From JBHPGW01 sp042569785 (lineage in GTDB: Bacteria > Planctomycetota > Phycisphaerae > Sedimentisphaerales > Anaerobacaceae): a DNA stretch of 5,139 nucleotides. The translations under genes and the position numbers were made by a program. This document shows positions 5,105 through 5,139 of this stretch, in pieces (position 1 is the stretch's first letter; every line of letters begins with the position of its first letter). The notes beneath the pieces were generated by a model, which was not told the origin of the DNA, searched no databases, and saw nothing but the letters and a program-made list of their open reading frames with translations. The stretch lies in NCBI GenBank assembly GCA_042569785.1, contig JBHPGW010000119.1:1-5139 (forward strand), in the 5' to 3' direction.

Positions 5105-5139
5105 ATGGCAAGAATACTAAAAGACTATCCTTTAATTTC
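5105..5139 (+). CDS. Start of an unidentified gene, cut by the window end
   Basis: ATG at 5105 opens 11 complete codons (MARILKDYPLI) plus two bases, running off the right edge without a stop. GGA near 5093 is a weak ribosome site. A good promoter lies at the right distance, which is the main support. It is divergent from the isochorismatase-like gene, and the intergenic region also holds a TCGGG/CCCGA inverted repeat (4984-5003). Too little sequence is present to name a function. Confidence 0.5.
   Translation, partial: MARILKDYPLI

Overview
The window reads as a bacterial chromosome segment of moderate GC content with sigma-70-type promoters (TTGACA/TATAAT-like), rho-independent terminators, a tRNA gene and one large core-metabolism gene. 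The host cannot be fixed from this sequence alone. The style of the pyruvate phosphate dikinase, the isochorismatase-like protein and the hairpin-rich spacers made me think of a planctomycete of the Phycisphaerae type. That is an impression, not a demonstrated placement.

Layout from left to right. Positions 1-286 hold a tandem array of a roughly 96-bp unit. Two copies are identical and a third has diverged; each carries a pyrimidine tract and two hairpins (A and B). The array starts at the window edge and probably continues to the left. At 305-733 (+) lies a small gene for a stand-alone receiver-fold protein that appears to have lost all its phosphorylation residues. Positions 734-1087 have no convincing gene but contain a fourth, diverged copy of the hairpin unit, and the stretch ends in a very strong plus-strand terminator at 1088-1130. 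A tRNA-His(GTG) gene follows on the minus strand (1143-1217), with a near-perfect promoter tucked just behind the ppdK stop codon.

The right-hand two thirds is minus-strand coding. ppdK (1299-4010) encodes pyruvate phosphate dikinase and has its own TTGACA-17-TATATT promoter and a good Shine-Dalgarno. Upstream of it is a 233-residue isochorismatase-fold protein (4196-4897) whose nucleophilic cysteine position is alanine and which ends in a Cys-rich tail. It has its own promoter and terminator, so the two genes look like separate transcription units. A divergent gene starts at 5105 (+) and is cut by the window end after 11 codons.

Only ppdK and tRNA-His have an assured function: PEP/pyruvate interconversion and translation. 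The most unusual content is the two-hairpin repeat family bracketing the degenerate receiver gene, and two proteins that keep a catalytic or signalling fold but lack its key residues.
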